A stretch of DNA of 64,000 nucleotides from CADEDV01 sp964437415 (GTDB taxonomy: Bacteria > Bacteroidota > Bacteroidia > Chitinophagales > Chitinophagaceae), in NCBI GenBank assembly GCA_964437415.1, contig CAYTGN010000002.1:251827-315826 (forward strand). The letters are read 5' to 3'. The translations under genes and the position numbers were made by a program. The notes below the pieces were generated by a model. The model saw nothing but the letters and a program-made list of their open reading frames with translations. It was not told where the DNA came from and made no database searches. This document shows positions 1 to 7,630 of this stretch, in pieces; position 1 is the stretch's first letter, and every line of letters begins with the position of its first letter.

Positions 1-513
1 CTGTGTTGAATCCAATACGCTGATCTTTGAGTTTTGAACAGTTTTTGCGGGTATTTGCCTGTTGGTATTTGTATTGGCAGACAATTGTTTTATGGAATCC
101 AACTCCAGGCGGGTAAGGGCGGGCTGTCTTTTATCATTCAGCCGATTCATAGAGCTGCGCAGGGTTTCCTTTTTACTATTGATGCTTTTGACCTTTGCCA
201 TGATGGCTTTGAGGTCTTCCTGTGCCGATTTGGACGCTTCCATCATCACCAGCATGACCAGCGCCTCAATATCCATATTCCCAAGTGATGAGCCTCTTGC
301 ATGTTGCTGTGTCAATTGCCGCACGGCTGCTTCTTCCAGCTTTTTTTCGTTCACTGTCTTTGCCGTTTGCTTTATCCACGCCACATGTTTTTTGTTGATG
401 ACGGGCATGGCTTTGTTGTAAAAGGCCTCTGCCTGCGGATCGGGCTGAGGCTGTGCATCGCCGCTCATTGCAGCCAGCAGGAAGGTCAGGATGGAAAACA
501 GGACAGGTTTCAT
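1..513 (-). CDS. Secreted hypothetical protein, C-terminus cut by window edge
   Basis: An open frame of 171 codons runs leftward from an ATG at 513 to the first base of the window without a stop, so the 3' end lies outside. The N-terminus (MKPVLFSILTFLLAA) is a Sec signal peptide ending near GDAQ at residues 18-21. The rest is rich in K, E, Q, A and M and looks mostly helical, with methionine-rich stretches around residues 85-95. I recognise no family. It could be one of the small secreted helical proteins common in Bacteroidota. It is divergent from the OmdA-type gene at 619. The start is supported by the signal peptide. Confidence 0.7.
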   Translation of the reverse strand, partial: MKPVLFSILTFLLAAMSGDAQPQPDPQAEAFYNKAMPVINKKHVAWIKQTAKTVNEKKLEEAAVRQLTQQHARGSSLGNMDIEALVMLVMMEASKSAQEDLKAIMAKVKSINSKKETLRSSMNRLNDKRQPALTRLELDSIKQLSANTNTNRQIPAKTVQNSKISVLDSTQ

Positions 514-618
514 AACGGTGTGTTTTTATAAAGTTCTGCTTTTCCCGGACAGTAAAAAAGCAAAATCCAATAAACAAATAAGGACCTGATTATTTACTTT
601 TATAATAAAACAACCCAT

Positions 619-1281
619 ATGGCTACGCCTGTTGCAGAAAAACTGAAAATAAAACCCGGCTTCAGGCTGCTGACGCTGAATGCACCTGCCGGTTTTGAGA
701 AAGGGCTGGGCAAACTGCCCAAAGGCGTAACGGTAAGTGAGACCGGTAAGACCTATGACCAGGTGCATTGGTTTTTGCTCAGCAGGGCACAGTTGGAAAA
801 AGAAATGAGCAGGGTGATGAAATTGGTGAAGCCGGGGGTAACGGTGTGGGTATATTATCCCAAGGGCACATCAAAAATCCAGACCGACCTGACAAGAGAT
901 AAGGGCTGGGATTGTTTGCTGGCAGAAGCTGATAAGCTGACATGGATAAGCCTGATTTCTTTTGATGACACATGGAGCACATTTGGTTTCCGTGCCAAAA
1001 CGGAGACCGATAAAAAGAAAGATGCAAAACCCAAAGAGGAAAGAGAAATTTATAAATGGGCCAATTCCGCTACTAAAGAAATAAAACTGCCGGATGATTT
1101 GGCGGCTGCACTAAAGAAAAATAAAAAGCTTGGCGATTATTTTCATTCGCTGGCATTTTCACACAGAAGAGAATATGTGGAATGGATCGTAACGGCAAAG
1201 AGAGAAGAAACAAGAAAAGCAAGGATTGAGGGAACACTGGAGAGACTGGCGAAGCAGTGGAAGAACCCGAGGAATATTTAA
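619..1281 (+). CDS. YdeI/OmpD-associated (OmdA) family protein with DUF3052-like N-terminus
   Basis: 220 residues, cytoplasmic, no signal peptide. Residues about 1-128 resemble the DUF3052-type domain (the G-F-R-L-L start and the V-x-V-Y-Y-P-K-G segment near 95-102). After a charged K/E-rich linker (about 128-142), residues about 150-213 match the OmdA/bacteriocin-protection domain: LPDDL, then AFSHRREYVEWI, then the KREETRKARIEGTLERL helix. The two-domain arrangement is common in Bacteroidota. The biochemical role is unknown; the 'bacteriocin protection' label is inherited from other members. It lies 20 bp upstream of the GNAT gene and is probably co-transcribed with it. Confidence 0.8.
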   Translation: MATPVAEKLKIKPGFRLLTLNAPAGFEKGLGKLPKGVTVSETGKTYDQVHWFLLSRAQLEKEMSRVMKLVKPGVTVWVYYPKGTSKIQTDLTRDKGWDCLLAEADKLTWISLISFDDTWSTFGFRAKTETDKKKDAKPKEEREIYKWANSATKEIKLPDDLAAALKKNKKLGDYFHSLAFSHRREYVEWIVTAKREETRKARIEGTLERLAKQWKNPRNI

Positions 1282-1301
1282 ACAGCCGCTGAGGCAGGAA
1301 T

Positions 1302-1751
1302 ATGAAACTAAAAAGAACAGATAGCAACGATAAGGATTTCCACCTGCTGGTGGAACAACTGAACAATTACCTGCTGCAGCAGTACGGCGACTTGCAGGAT
1401 TTTTACAATCAGTTCAATCAAATCGGAAATATCCCGAATGTCGTAGTCGCCTATGTGAATGGAGAACCTGCAGGCTGCGGTTGTTTTAAAAGATTTGACG
1501 ATACTTCTGTTGAAGTGAAAAGGATGTTTGTGACAGAAGAACAGCGGGGAAAAGCAATTGGCGCTGCGATACTGAGTGAGTTGGAAAATTGGGCGGCTGA
1601 ATTGGGGCACCGGGCAGCCGTGCTGGAGTTAGGAAACAATCAGCCGGAAGCTATCCGTCTTTACCAGAAGCAGGGTTTTGAAGTGATCCCGAATTACGGG
1701 CAGTATGTTGGAATGGAAACAAGCATTTGCCTGAAAAAAAAGTTAACTTGA
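1302..1751 (+). CDS. GNAT family N-acetyltransferase
   Basis: 149 residues, typical length for a single-domain GNAT enzyme that transfers acetyl from acetyl-CoA to an amine. Acetyl-CoA binding motif A is visible as MFVTEEQRGKAIG (the QRGKAIG loop at residues 81-87), followed by the helix GAAILSELENWA. Motif B is seen as LELGNNQPEAIRLYQKQGF around 108-126, with the usual Y-x-x-x-G-F. The substrate cannot be told from sequence. It is preceded closely by the OmdA-type gene and followed after 7 bp by the AraC gene, so the three probably form one transcript. Confidence 0.88.
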   Translation: MKLKRTDSNDKDFHLLVEQLNNYLLQQYGDLQDFYNQFNQIGNIPNVVVAYVNGEPAGCGCFKRFDDTSVEVKRMFVTEEQRGKAIGAAILSELENWAAELGHRAAVLELGNNQPEAIRLYQKQGFEVIPNYGQYVGMETSICLKKKLT

Positions 1752-1758
1752 GGATACA

Positions 1759-2175
1759 GTGCAATTAACACCCGACATATATCAACGTATTGCCGCTGCC
1801 AAGATATTTATTGACGAAAATTATCATGAGCCGATAGACCTGGAGCAGATATCGCAACAGGCATTTTTGTCGCGGTTTCATTTTCACCGCATCTTTACCC
1901 GCATCTACAAAAAGACACCGCATCAATACCTGACACAAACAAGACTGGAAGCGGCTAAAGTGCTATTAGCAAAAGAAGGTATTAGTATCACCGATGTTTG
2001 CAACAGTATTGGTTTTGAAAGCCTTGGTTCTTTCAGCACTCTTTTCCGTAAACAAAACGGCAATTCACCACAGTATTACCGCAATATTGCCTGGTTGAAA
2101 AAGAAATTAGCGAAAGAACAACCGAAGCGGTTTGTGCCGCATTGTTTTATTGAGCAATTCAAAGTTGGGGGCTGA
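1759..2175 (+). CDS. AraC family transcriptional regulator (DNA-binding domain only)
   Basis: 138 residues starting at a GTG 7 bp after the GNAT stop. The whole protein is essentially the AraC/XylS DNA-binding domain: the first helix-turn-helix covers about 25-50 (LEQISQQAFLSRFHFHRIF) and the second about 75-97 (ISITDVCNSIGFESLGSFST), followed by the conserved F-R-x-x-x-G-x-S-P-x-x-Y pattern at about 98-108. There is no N-terminal ligand-binding domain, so it is a minimal regulator. The VOC gene follows 165 bp downstream, a pairing (AraC plus VOC) often seen in Bacteroidota; regulation of that neighbour is inference. An inverted repeat lies between the two genes. Confidence 0.88.
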   Translation: MQLTPDIYQRIAAAKIFIDENYHEPIDLEQISQQAFLSRFHFHRIFTRIYKKTPHQYLTQTRLEAAKVLLAKEGISITDVCNSIGFESLGSFSTLFRKQNGNSPQYYRNIAWLKKKLAKEQPKRFVPHCFIEQFKVGG

Positions 2176-2177
2176 TT

Positions 2178-2272
2178 GTGAATGGTCAATGGGCAATCGG
2201 GCAGTTCAAAAAGCAAGAAGTAACCAAATCTTTCAGTCGGATGCTATTCACCATTCACCATTGACGATTCAC
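2178..2272. repeat. Imperfect inverted repeat in AraC-VOC intergenic region
   Basis: The 15-base arm GTGAATGGTCAATGG at 2178-2192 is matched by its reverse complement at 2258-2272 with 14 of 15 bases. The right arm is preceded by a further CATTCAC-type repeat (2248-2257). Words of the ATTCACCATTGAC kind are common dispersed intergenic repeats in Bacteroidota, so this may be a REP/MITE-like remnant and not an operator. Confidence 0.5.
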
Positions 2273-2340
2273 TAAAAAGCAAGATTCAAGAATCTCATAC
2301 CGCCCCACTCTCCTATCTTCACTTTCTTAAATCAACAAAC

Positions 2341-2781
2341 ATGGTAACAAAATTCTCCCACACCACTCTTTTTGTGCTGGACCAGAAGAAGGCTTTTAAT
2401 TTTTATGTCAACATCCTGGGTTTTAAAGTGAACACTGATGCCACGATGGAAAACGGCTATCGCTGGCTGACATTGAACCCGCCAGAACAACCCGACCTGG
2501 AAGTGGTGCTGATGCCTGTGCTGCATGAAAGCATGATCAAAAGTGAGAGCTGTCCAGATGGTTTTGATGAAGAAACCAGGCAGGCATTCAAGGTGTTACT
2601 TGAGAAAGGGATCATGGGCGCCGGAGTAATGTACACTCCCGACTGCAAGGCCGCTTATGCTGAACTGAAAGCCAAAGGCGTTGATCTCACTGATCCAAAA
2701 GAACAGTTTTACGGAATTGAATGTGTGGTGAAAGACGGTTGCGGCAACTGGTTTAGTATGACTCAGCCGAAGGAGATGTAA
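2341..2781 (+). CDS. VOC family protein (glyoxalase/bleomycin-resistance fold)
   Basis: 146 residues, cytoplasmic. It shows the paired beta-alpha-beta-beta-beta layout of the vicinal oxygen chelate fold: first module from about residue 5 (TTLFVLDQKKAFNFYVNILGF), second from about 90 (GAGVMYTPDCKAAYAELKAKGV) ending with the typical D-G-x-G-N-x-F (DGCGNWFSM) near 132-140. An insert in the middle (about 60-85, charged) is usual for the Bacteroidota lineage of this family. Substrate unknown: it could be an isomerase, dioxygenase-like protein or antibiotic-binding protein. It stands alone on its transcript downstream of the AraC gene. Confidence 0.85.
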   Translation: MVTKFSHTTLFVLDQKKAFNFYVNILGFKVNTDATMENGYRWLTLNPPEQPDLEVVLMPVLHESMIKSESCPDGFDEETRQAFKVLLEKGIMGAGVMYTPDCKAAYAELKAKGVDLTDPKEQFYGIECVVKDGCGNWFSMTQPKEM

Positions 2782-3124
2782 GAAGTGAAAGATTAGTAAC
2801 GGATGGCCAATGGTGTTACACCACAAATGCGGAAGACAATGCGCTGCCCTTTGGGTGAGCGGCAGATAAGGGAGAGGATGGCGACGGTTAGCATAAAAAT
2901 TGGTTTTTTACAGGTATGTGATCGAGGTGTTCTTTTTTCTTTTAACAACATAAAGAAACGAAGAAAGTATGCCGGGAAAAATAGACAGGGATACGATTGT
3001 GCTGTCTGTGGTTTTCCATCGTCGTTGTAGAAATAATACTACTGTAACGGATGATTGACCGCCATTATAAAAATATTAACCCCTTATATCCTACTTTTGA
3101 AAAAGTATGGCTTACCTCATTTTG
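2782..3124. other. Intergenic stretch, no supported gene
   Basis: About 340 bases between the VOC gene and the DUF4403 gene. An open frame of 75 codons at 2803-3030 has basic, cysteine-containing sequence without any recognisable domain, signal peptide or ribosome-binding context, and I do not accept it as a gene. I see no terminator hairpin or tRNA-like fold. The last 50 bases are AT-rich and probably hold the promoter of the DUF4403 gene. Confidence 0.5.
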
Positions 3125-4558
3125 ATGTTGAAACGAAAGGAGTTTGTTTTCCTGTGCTTTTCCGTTATTTGTCTTGCTTCCTGCTCCAAAAAAATAAATC
3201 CCGAAAGGCCTGCGCTGTCCGCCGCTTCTTTCAGGCTTGATTCGTTGCCGCTGTCGGAGATCAATATCCCCGTGCAGATCAACCTGAAACCTGTGTATGA
3301 AATGGCGGAAAAAAGTGTAGATACGGTTTTCACATCACCCAATTATCCCGAAGACTGGATCTATGACGGGTGCGACACCCGCTATAAATATAGTTTCCGC
3401 CGCAGCCCGCTGCAGATGCGTTTTGCCGGCACAACGATGACATTGGGATTCACCGGTTATTACAAGATCATTGGTTCAACAAGAGCCTGTGTAAGAGGCA
3501 CAGCTATTTCACCCTGGACACCACCCTGCCGCTGCGGTTTCAGCGAGCCGGAAAGAAGGGTGAATGTTTCCTTTACCAACTCACTGCTGGTGTTGCCTGA
3601 TTATAAAGTGAAACTGAACATAAAAAGAAATGAACCTCAGCCGCTGGATAAATGCGAAGTATGTTTCTGGGGTCAGGATATCACCAAACAGGTGCTGAAA
3701 GGACTGAATGCAGAACTGGATGCAGCCAAAGCGGAGTTAGACAAAACGTACGGAACCATTGACCTGAAACCCCGTTTCCAGGAACTATGGGACCAACTTA
3801 ACAAAGCTTATGATCTCTATGGCCTGGGCTGGCTGCAGATCAACCCGCAGCGTATACGCATCAACAGCATTTTTGCCCGCAATGATTCGCTGAATGTAAA
3901 TCTTGGTCTTTCGGCCAGACCCCTGATCAGTTTTGAAAAACCTCTGGAACACAGTTCATGGGTCCCTGGCATCACTGATTTCAGCAATAAACCAGGTTTC
4001 AATATTTTCTTGGATGCCGTAATGAACTATGATTCATTAAGCCACCTTCTCACTTTGCAGGTGGAAGGAAAGGAATTTGACCTTAACAAAGGACCGGTGA
4101 AAAAGAAATTCATTTTTAATGACTGCAAAATATATGGCGCCGGTAATGAAAAACTGATCATCCGGGTGAATTTTACCGGCACGGATGATGGAACTCTTTA
4201 CCTGCTGGGTAAACCGGTGTATGACAACAACAGCCACCTGCTGGAAATAAAGGATATTGATTTTGATATCAAATCAAAAGATGCATTACTTAAAACGGCC
4301 GACTGGCTTTTTACCAAACGAATCACCGCCGAGATCAGCAAATATGCCCGCTATGATCTCAGCGCTTTTATTGACAGTGCCAAAGCTGGTATGCATGAAC
4401 AACTGAACCAGGAATGGATAAAAGGCATCCGCAGCAGCGGTTCTGTTCAGCAACTGACACTTGCGGGCATTCACCCGATGGAAAAATTTTTAGTGGTGCG
4501 CAGCCAGTGCAGCGGCAACCTCTCCGTGGTGGTGGAGTCAGTTGATTTCAGTTTGTGA
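3125..4558 (+). CDS. DUF4403 family lipoprotein
   Basis: 477 residues from the ATG at 3125, chosen over an in-frame ATG at 3107 because it places MLKRKEFVFLCF directly before the lipobox L-A-S-C (Cys at residue 20). The mature protein has the pattern of DUF4403 proteins: SEINIPVQINLKPVYEMAEK near the start, a central segment with cysteines (CDTRYKYSF, CRCGFSEPE), and a long C-terminal half of alternating beta strands ending in VVVESVDFSL. The family is predicted to have tubular lipid-binding-like domains, but its function is not established. It probably sits in a membrane facing the periplasm. Its stop overlaps the convergent GtrA gene by 11 bp. Confidence 0.8.
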   Translation: MLKRKEFVFLCFSVICLASCSKKINPERPALSAASFRLDSLPLSEINIPVQINLKPVYEMAEKSVDTVFTSPNYPEDWIYDGCDTRYKYSFRRSPLQMRFAGTTMTLGFTGYYKIIGSTRACVRGTAISPWTPPCRCGFSEPERRVNVSFTNSLLVLPDYKVKLNIKRNEPQPLDKCEVCFWGQDITKQVLKGLNAELDAAKAELDKTYGTIDLKPRFQELWDQLNKAYDLYGLGWLQINPQRIRINSIFARNDSLNVNLGLSARPLISFEKPLEHSSWVPGITDFSNKPGFNIFLDAVMNYDSLSHLLTLQVEGKEFDLNKGPVKKKFIFNDCKIYGAGNEKLIIRVNFTGTDDGTLYLLGKPVYDNNSHLLEIKDIDFDIKSKDALLKTADWLFTKRITAEISKYARYDLSAFIDSAKAGMHEQLNQEWIKGIRSSGSVQQLTLAGIHPMEKFLVVRSQCSGNLSVVVESVDFSL

Positions 4559-5063
4559 TCTCCTCTTCATTGTTTTTTACCCGGAAAGTAAAATGTCTTT
4601 GCGCCAGGTAGCTGAAGAAAATGATGATAACAGTGGTGATCACCTGTGCCAGCGGGGCATAGAGCTTGAAGTACTCCACCCCTATTTTCAAAATGATATA
4701 GTTCAGCGCCAGGTTAAAGAGATAGACCATGAAATAGCGGAACAACTGCACCCGGCCTTTCATGTTGGAATCGCTGAAGACTACATATTTCATCAGGAAA
4801 AAGCCAACGGGAAAACTGATGCAAAAGGCCATGAGCAGGGCTGCCACATGTGATTTGAAAGCATAGAACTCAAAATGAAGATCCTGTTCTTTCAAAATGT
4901 GTTTGTAGCTCACATAGTATACCGCCAGCCCCAAAAGGGTGTTGAAGCCGCCGGAAGCTGCATAGCGAAAAGTTTGCAGCGGCATGATCTTCCGGAACGG
5001 CGGATAGAAGAAATCTATCAGCGGCAGCACCAGGTCTCTTGCTGTATGGAAATGCCTTCTCAT
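4548..5063 (-). CDS. GtrA family membrane protein
   Basis: 171 residues from an ATG at 5063; longer in-frame starts back to 5192 would add 43 poorly conserved residues and reach toward the argS promoter. GtrA-type proteins have four transmembrane helices and are thought to move polyprenyl-linked sugars across the inner membrane or to accompany surface-sugar glycosyltransferases. Seen here: the entry motif FRYAASGGFNTLLGLAVYY, then helices around LLMAFCISFPVGFFLMKYVVF, FRYFMVYLFNLALNYIIL and VITTVIIIFFSYLAQRHFTFR, the last ending in the usual F-x-x-x-R-x-F/Y-x-F region. No glycosyltransferase is adjacent. It is convergent with DUF4403 and divergent from argS. Confidence 0.85.
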   Translation of the reverse strand: MRRHFHTARDLVLPLIDFFYPPFRKIMPLQTFRYAASGGFNTLLGLAVYYVSYKHILKEQDLHFEFYAFKSHVAALLMAFCISFPVGFFLMKYVVFSDSNMKGRVQLFRYFMVYLFNLALNYIILKIGVEYFKLYAPLAQVITTVIIIFFSYLAQRHFTFRVKNNEEEITN

Positions 5064-5214
5064 AAACGGGCAAAATAATTGAAAGAATGACAAAGGCCAA
5101 ATAGTGATTTTCACAAAAAGGCGCAGCGGCGCAAATAAATCCGCCGCAATAGTTGTATCAATAGCAGGGCGGTGTGATATGAAATGAATCAAGGCTGCAT
5201 TGCTGTTTAGGACG

Positions 5215-5222
5215 TAAATTTG
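5215..5222 (+). promoter_or_regulatory. Candidate -7 box for argS
   Basis: TAAATTTG fits the Bacteroidota -7 consensus TAnnTTTG. It lies 19-26 bases before the ATG at 5241, giving a short leader. The in-frame TTG at 5220 lies inside this box, which argues against it as a start. No good -33 TTTG is seen at the expected distance. Confidence 0.4.
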
Positions 5223-5240
5223 CCGTCAAACAAAGAAAGG

Positions 5241-7019
5241 ATGAGTATTGTAAGCCGGATAAAACTATTGGTGGCAGAAGCGTTGAAGGAACTGTATGGC
5301 CATGCTGTTGCTGAAAACGACCTGACCCTCAACAGTACCAAGCCTGAATTTGAAGGGGATTACACGATTGTGCTTTTCTCATTTGTAAAGCAACTGAAAA
5401 AATCACCGGAACAATTGGGAAACGAACTGGGTGAGGCCTTGCTGAAAAACAATCCTGAACTTTTCACCGGTTTCAATGTCATCAAAGGCTTTCTTAACCT
5501 CGTTATTGCTGATCAATACTGGTCAGATTTTCTGCAGGAAAATTATAATAATACAGGTTTTGGCCATAGCCCTTCACGGAACCAGAAGGTGATGGTGGAG
5601 TACTCCTCTCCCAACACAAACAAACCTCTTCATCTTGGTCACCTGCGGAATATTTTCTTAGGCTGGAGCACAGCACAGATCATGAAACAAAGCGGCTATG
5701 AAGTGTATAAGACCTGCATCTCCAACGACAGGGGCATTCATATCTGCAAAAGCATGGTGGCATGGCAGCAGTTTGCCAATGGCGCCACACCCGAAAGCAC
5801 TGGTGTGAAAGGCGATCATTTTGTGGGAGATTATTATGTGCAGTTTGGCAACGAGCAAAAAAAGCAAATGGCTGAACTGATTGAAAAGGGAATGACGAAA
5901 GAACAGGCGGAGAAAGAAGCCCCCATCATGAAAGCAGCGCAGCAAATGCTGGTGGACTGGGAAGCAGGCAAACCGGAAGTGATGGAACTCTGGAAAAAAA
6001 TGAATGGCTGGGTCTATAGCGGTTTTGATATTACCTATGAACGTATCGGCGCTGATTTTGACAAAGTGTATTATGAAAGCGACACCTACCTGTTAGGCAA
6101 AAAAGCGGTGGAAGACGGATTAGCCAAAAATGTTTTTGTGCAAAAAGAAGATGGCAGTGTGTGGATTGACCTGACGGCGGATGGCTTAGATGAAAAAGTG
6201 GTGCAGCGGAAAGACGGAACGGCTGTTTACATTACACAGGACATCGGGCTTGCGGAACAGAAACAAAAAGAGTTTGGCTGTGAGCAGAGTATCTATGTGG
6301 TAGCTGATGAGCAGAATTATCACTTCAAAGTGCTGAAGCTGATCTGTGAAAAGATGGGCATCCCCGGCGCCGCAGGAATTTATCATTTGAGTTATGGCAT
6401 GGTGGAACTGCCCACGGGCAGGATGAAAACAAGAGAAGGCACCGTGGTGGATGCGGATGACATGATAAATGAGATGGTGAATGTGGCAAAACAGAAAACG
6501 GAGGAGTTGGGAAAAGTAAAAGACTTCACCGAGGCGGAACTGAAAGAATTGTATGATACCATTGCCCTGGGCGCCCTGAAATTTTTCCTTTTGCGGGTGG
6601 ACCCCAAAAAGCGGATGATCTTTAACCCGGAAGAATCCATAGATTTTCATGGGTTCACCGGGCCGTTTGTGCAATACAGCCATGCAAGGATCAGATCAAT
6701 TTTACGGAAGCAAAAAGCAACAGGCGGCGGGCAAACAGCGACAAATCATTTGCTCAGGCTGGAAAGAGATTTGGTGATCCTGCTGGAACAATACCCGACC
6801 GTCATTGAACAAGCCTGTTCGGAACATAATCCTTCGGTGCTCGCTATATATGCTTTTAATGTTGCCAAACTCTTTAATACTTTCTACACAGAACATTCAG
6901 TGATGAATGCAGAATCTGAAGAAAAGAAACAACTGCGTCTTCAACTCAGCGAAATGACCGCTAATACGATTGCTTCGGCGATGGGTTTGCTGGGGATCAG
7001 GGTGCCGGAACGAATGTGA
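5241..7019 (+). CDS. argS: Arginine-tRNA ligase
   Basis: 592 residues. Charges tRNA-Arg with arginine using ATP; class I synthetase. Visible in order: the ArgRS N-terminal additional domain (about 1-85), the signature VEYSSPNTNKPLHLGHLRN (about 120-138) containing the HIGH motif as HLGH, the Rossmann catalytic core with TAVYITQDIGLA, the KMSK-equivalent region as GRMKTREG (a common variant in this enzyme), and the C-terminal DALR anticodon-binding helices with VQYSHARIRSI and the final MGLLGIRVPERM. The ATG at 5241 is preferred to the TTG at 5220 because of the -7 box. Monocistronic, divergent from the GtrA gene. Confidence 0.97.
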   Translation: MSIVSRIKLLVAEALKELYGHAVAENDLTLNSTKPEFEGDYTIVLFSFVKQLKKSPEQLGNELGEALLKNNPELFTGFNVIKGFLNLVIADQYWSDFLQENYNNTGFGHSPSRNQKVMVEYSSPNTNKPLHLGHLRNIFLGWSTAQIMKQSGYEVYKTCISNDRGIHICKSMVAWQQFANGATPESTGVKGDHFVGDYYVQFGNEQKKQMAELIEKGMTKEQAEKEAPIMKAAQQMLVDWEAGKPEVMELWKKMNGWVYSGFDITYERIGADFDKVYYESDTYLLGKKAVEDGLAKNVFVQKEDGSVWIDLTADGLDEKVVQRKDGTAVYITQDIGLAEQKQKEFGCEQSIYVVADEQNYHFKVLKLICEKMGIPGAAGIYHLSYGMVELPTGRMKTREGTVVDADDMINEMVNVAKQKTEELGKVKDFTEAELKELYDTIALGALKFFLLRVDPKKRMIFNPEESIDFHGFTGPFVQYSHARIRSILRKQKATGGGQTATNHLLRLERDLVILLEQYPTVIEQACSEHNPSVLAIYAFNVAKLFNTFYTEHSVMNAESEEKKQLRLQLSEMTANTIASAMGLLGIRVPERM

Positions 7020-7189
7020 TTGACATTCATCCTGCCAATATTTCCTTTTAAGGGTTTCACTGTACGGAAATGATACAATTCATACCCTGATCTGCGCAGG
7101 TGATCCATCTGCTGTAACTTTTTCCAACCCGCTGCGTCTCAATGTTAACCAGTGTTAAAAAAAATTAAATATCCTTATCAAATATTCTT

Positions 7190-7209
7190 TATACGAAAAT
7201 GGTCGTATA
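7190..7209. promoter_or_regulatory. Candidate BlaI-type operator (perfect inverted repeat)
   Basis: TATACGA (7190-7196) and TCGTATA (7203-7209) are perfect inverted arms separated by six bases. The site lies 26 bp before the BlaI-family start at 7235, where an autoregulating repressor of this family would bind. It covers the in-frame ATG at 7199, which supports the later start. Confidence 0.55.
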
Positions 7210-7234
7210 TTCGCTCAACCAAATGTTGAAGATT

Positions 7235-7618
7235 ATGTCGAATACTAAAGTTATAAAGCCCACCGAAAGCGAACTGGAAATACTCCAGATCATCTGGTCA
7301 AAAGGTCTTGCCACTGTCCGTGAAGTGCATGAAAAACTTGCTGAAACAAAAGATGTGGGATACACCACCACGCTGAAGCTGATGCAGATCATGCATGAGA
7401 AAGGTTTGGTGAAAAGAGATGATTCGATGCGAACCCATGTGTACCAGGCTGCAGTGAACAAAGAAAAAACACAGCGACACCTGTTGGGAAAAATGATTGA
7501 CAACCTGTTTGGAGGCTCTCCCACCCAATTGGTGATCCAGGCGCTGGGTGAAGGCAAAGCCAGTCCTGAAGAATTAGAAAGGATCCAGGCTTTATTGAAT
7601 GATTTGAAAAAACAATAA
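7235..7618 (+). CDS. BlaI/MecI/CopY family transcriptional repressor
   Basis: 127 residues from ATG 7235; an earlier in-frame ATG at 7199 lies within the operator-like palindrome. The N-terminal winged helix is clear: KPTESELEILQIIWSKG (about 7-23), then ATVREVHEKLAE with the recognition helix TTTLKLMQIMHEKGLV (about 45-62) and the wing (VKRDDSMRTHVYQAAV). The C-terminal part (about 80-125) is the dimerisation helix set, with LFGGSPTQLVIQAL. Members repress their own operon and are inactivated by the partner M56 protease. The partner gene follows after 12 bp, so the pair is a classic signalling operon. Confidence 0.92.
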   Translation: MSNTKVIKPTESELEILQIIWSKGLATVREVHEKLAETKDVGYTTTLKLMQIMHEKGLVKRDDSMRTHVYQAAVNKEKTQRHLLGKMIDNLFGGSPTQLVIQALGEGKASPEELERIQALLNDLKKQ

Positions 7619-7630
7619 TAAATCAGCATC

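Noticed and set aside
2803..3030. Open frame of 75 codons after the VOC gene
   Set aside because: No domain, signal or start context; the sequence has no recognisable protein pattern.
5220..5240. TTG start for argS giving seven extra residues
   Set aside because: The TTG lies inside the likely -7 box; the ATG at 5241 begins the conserved protein.
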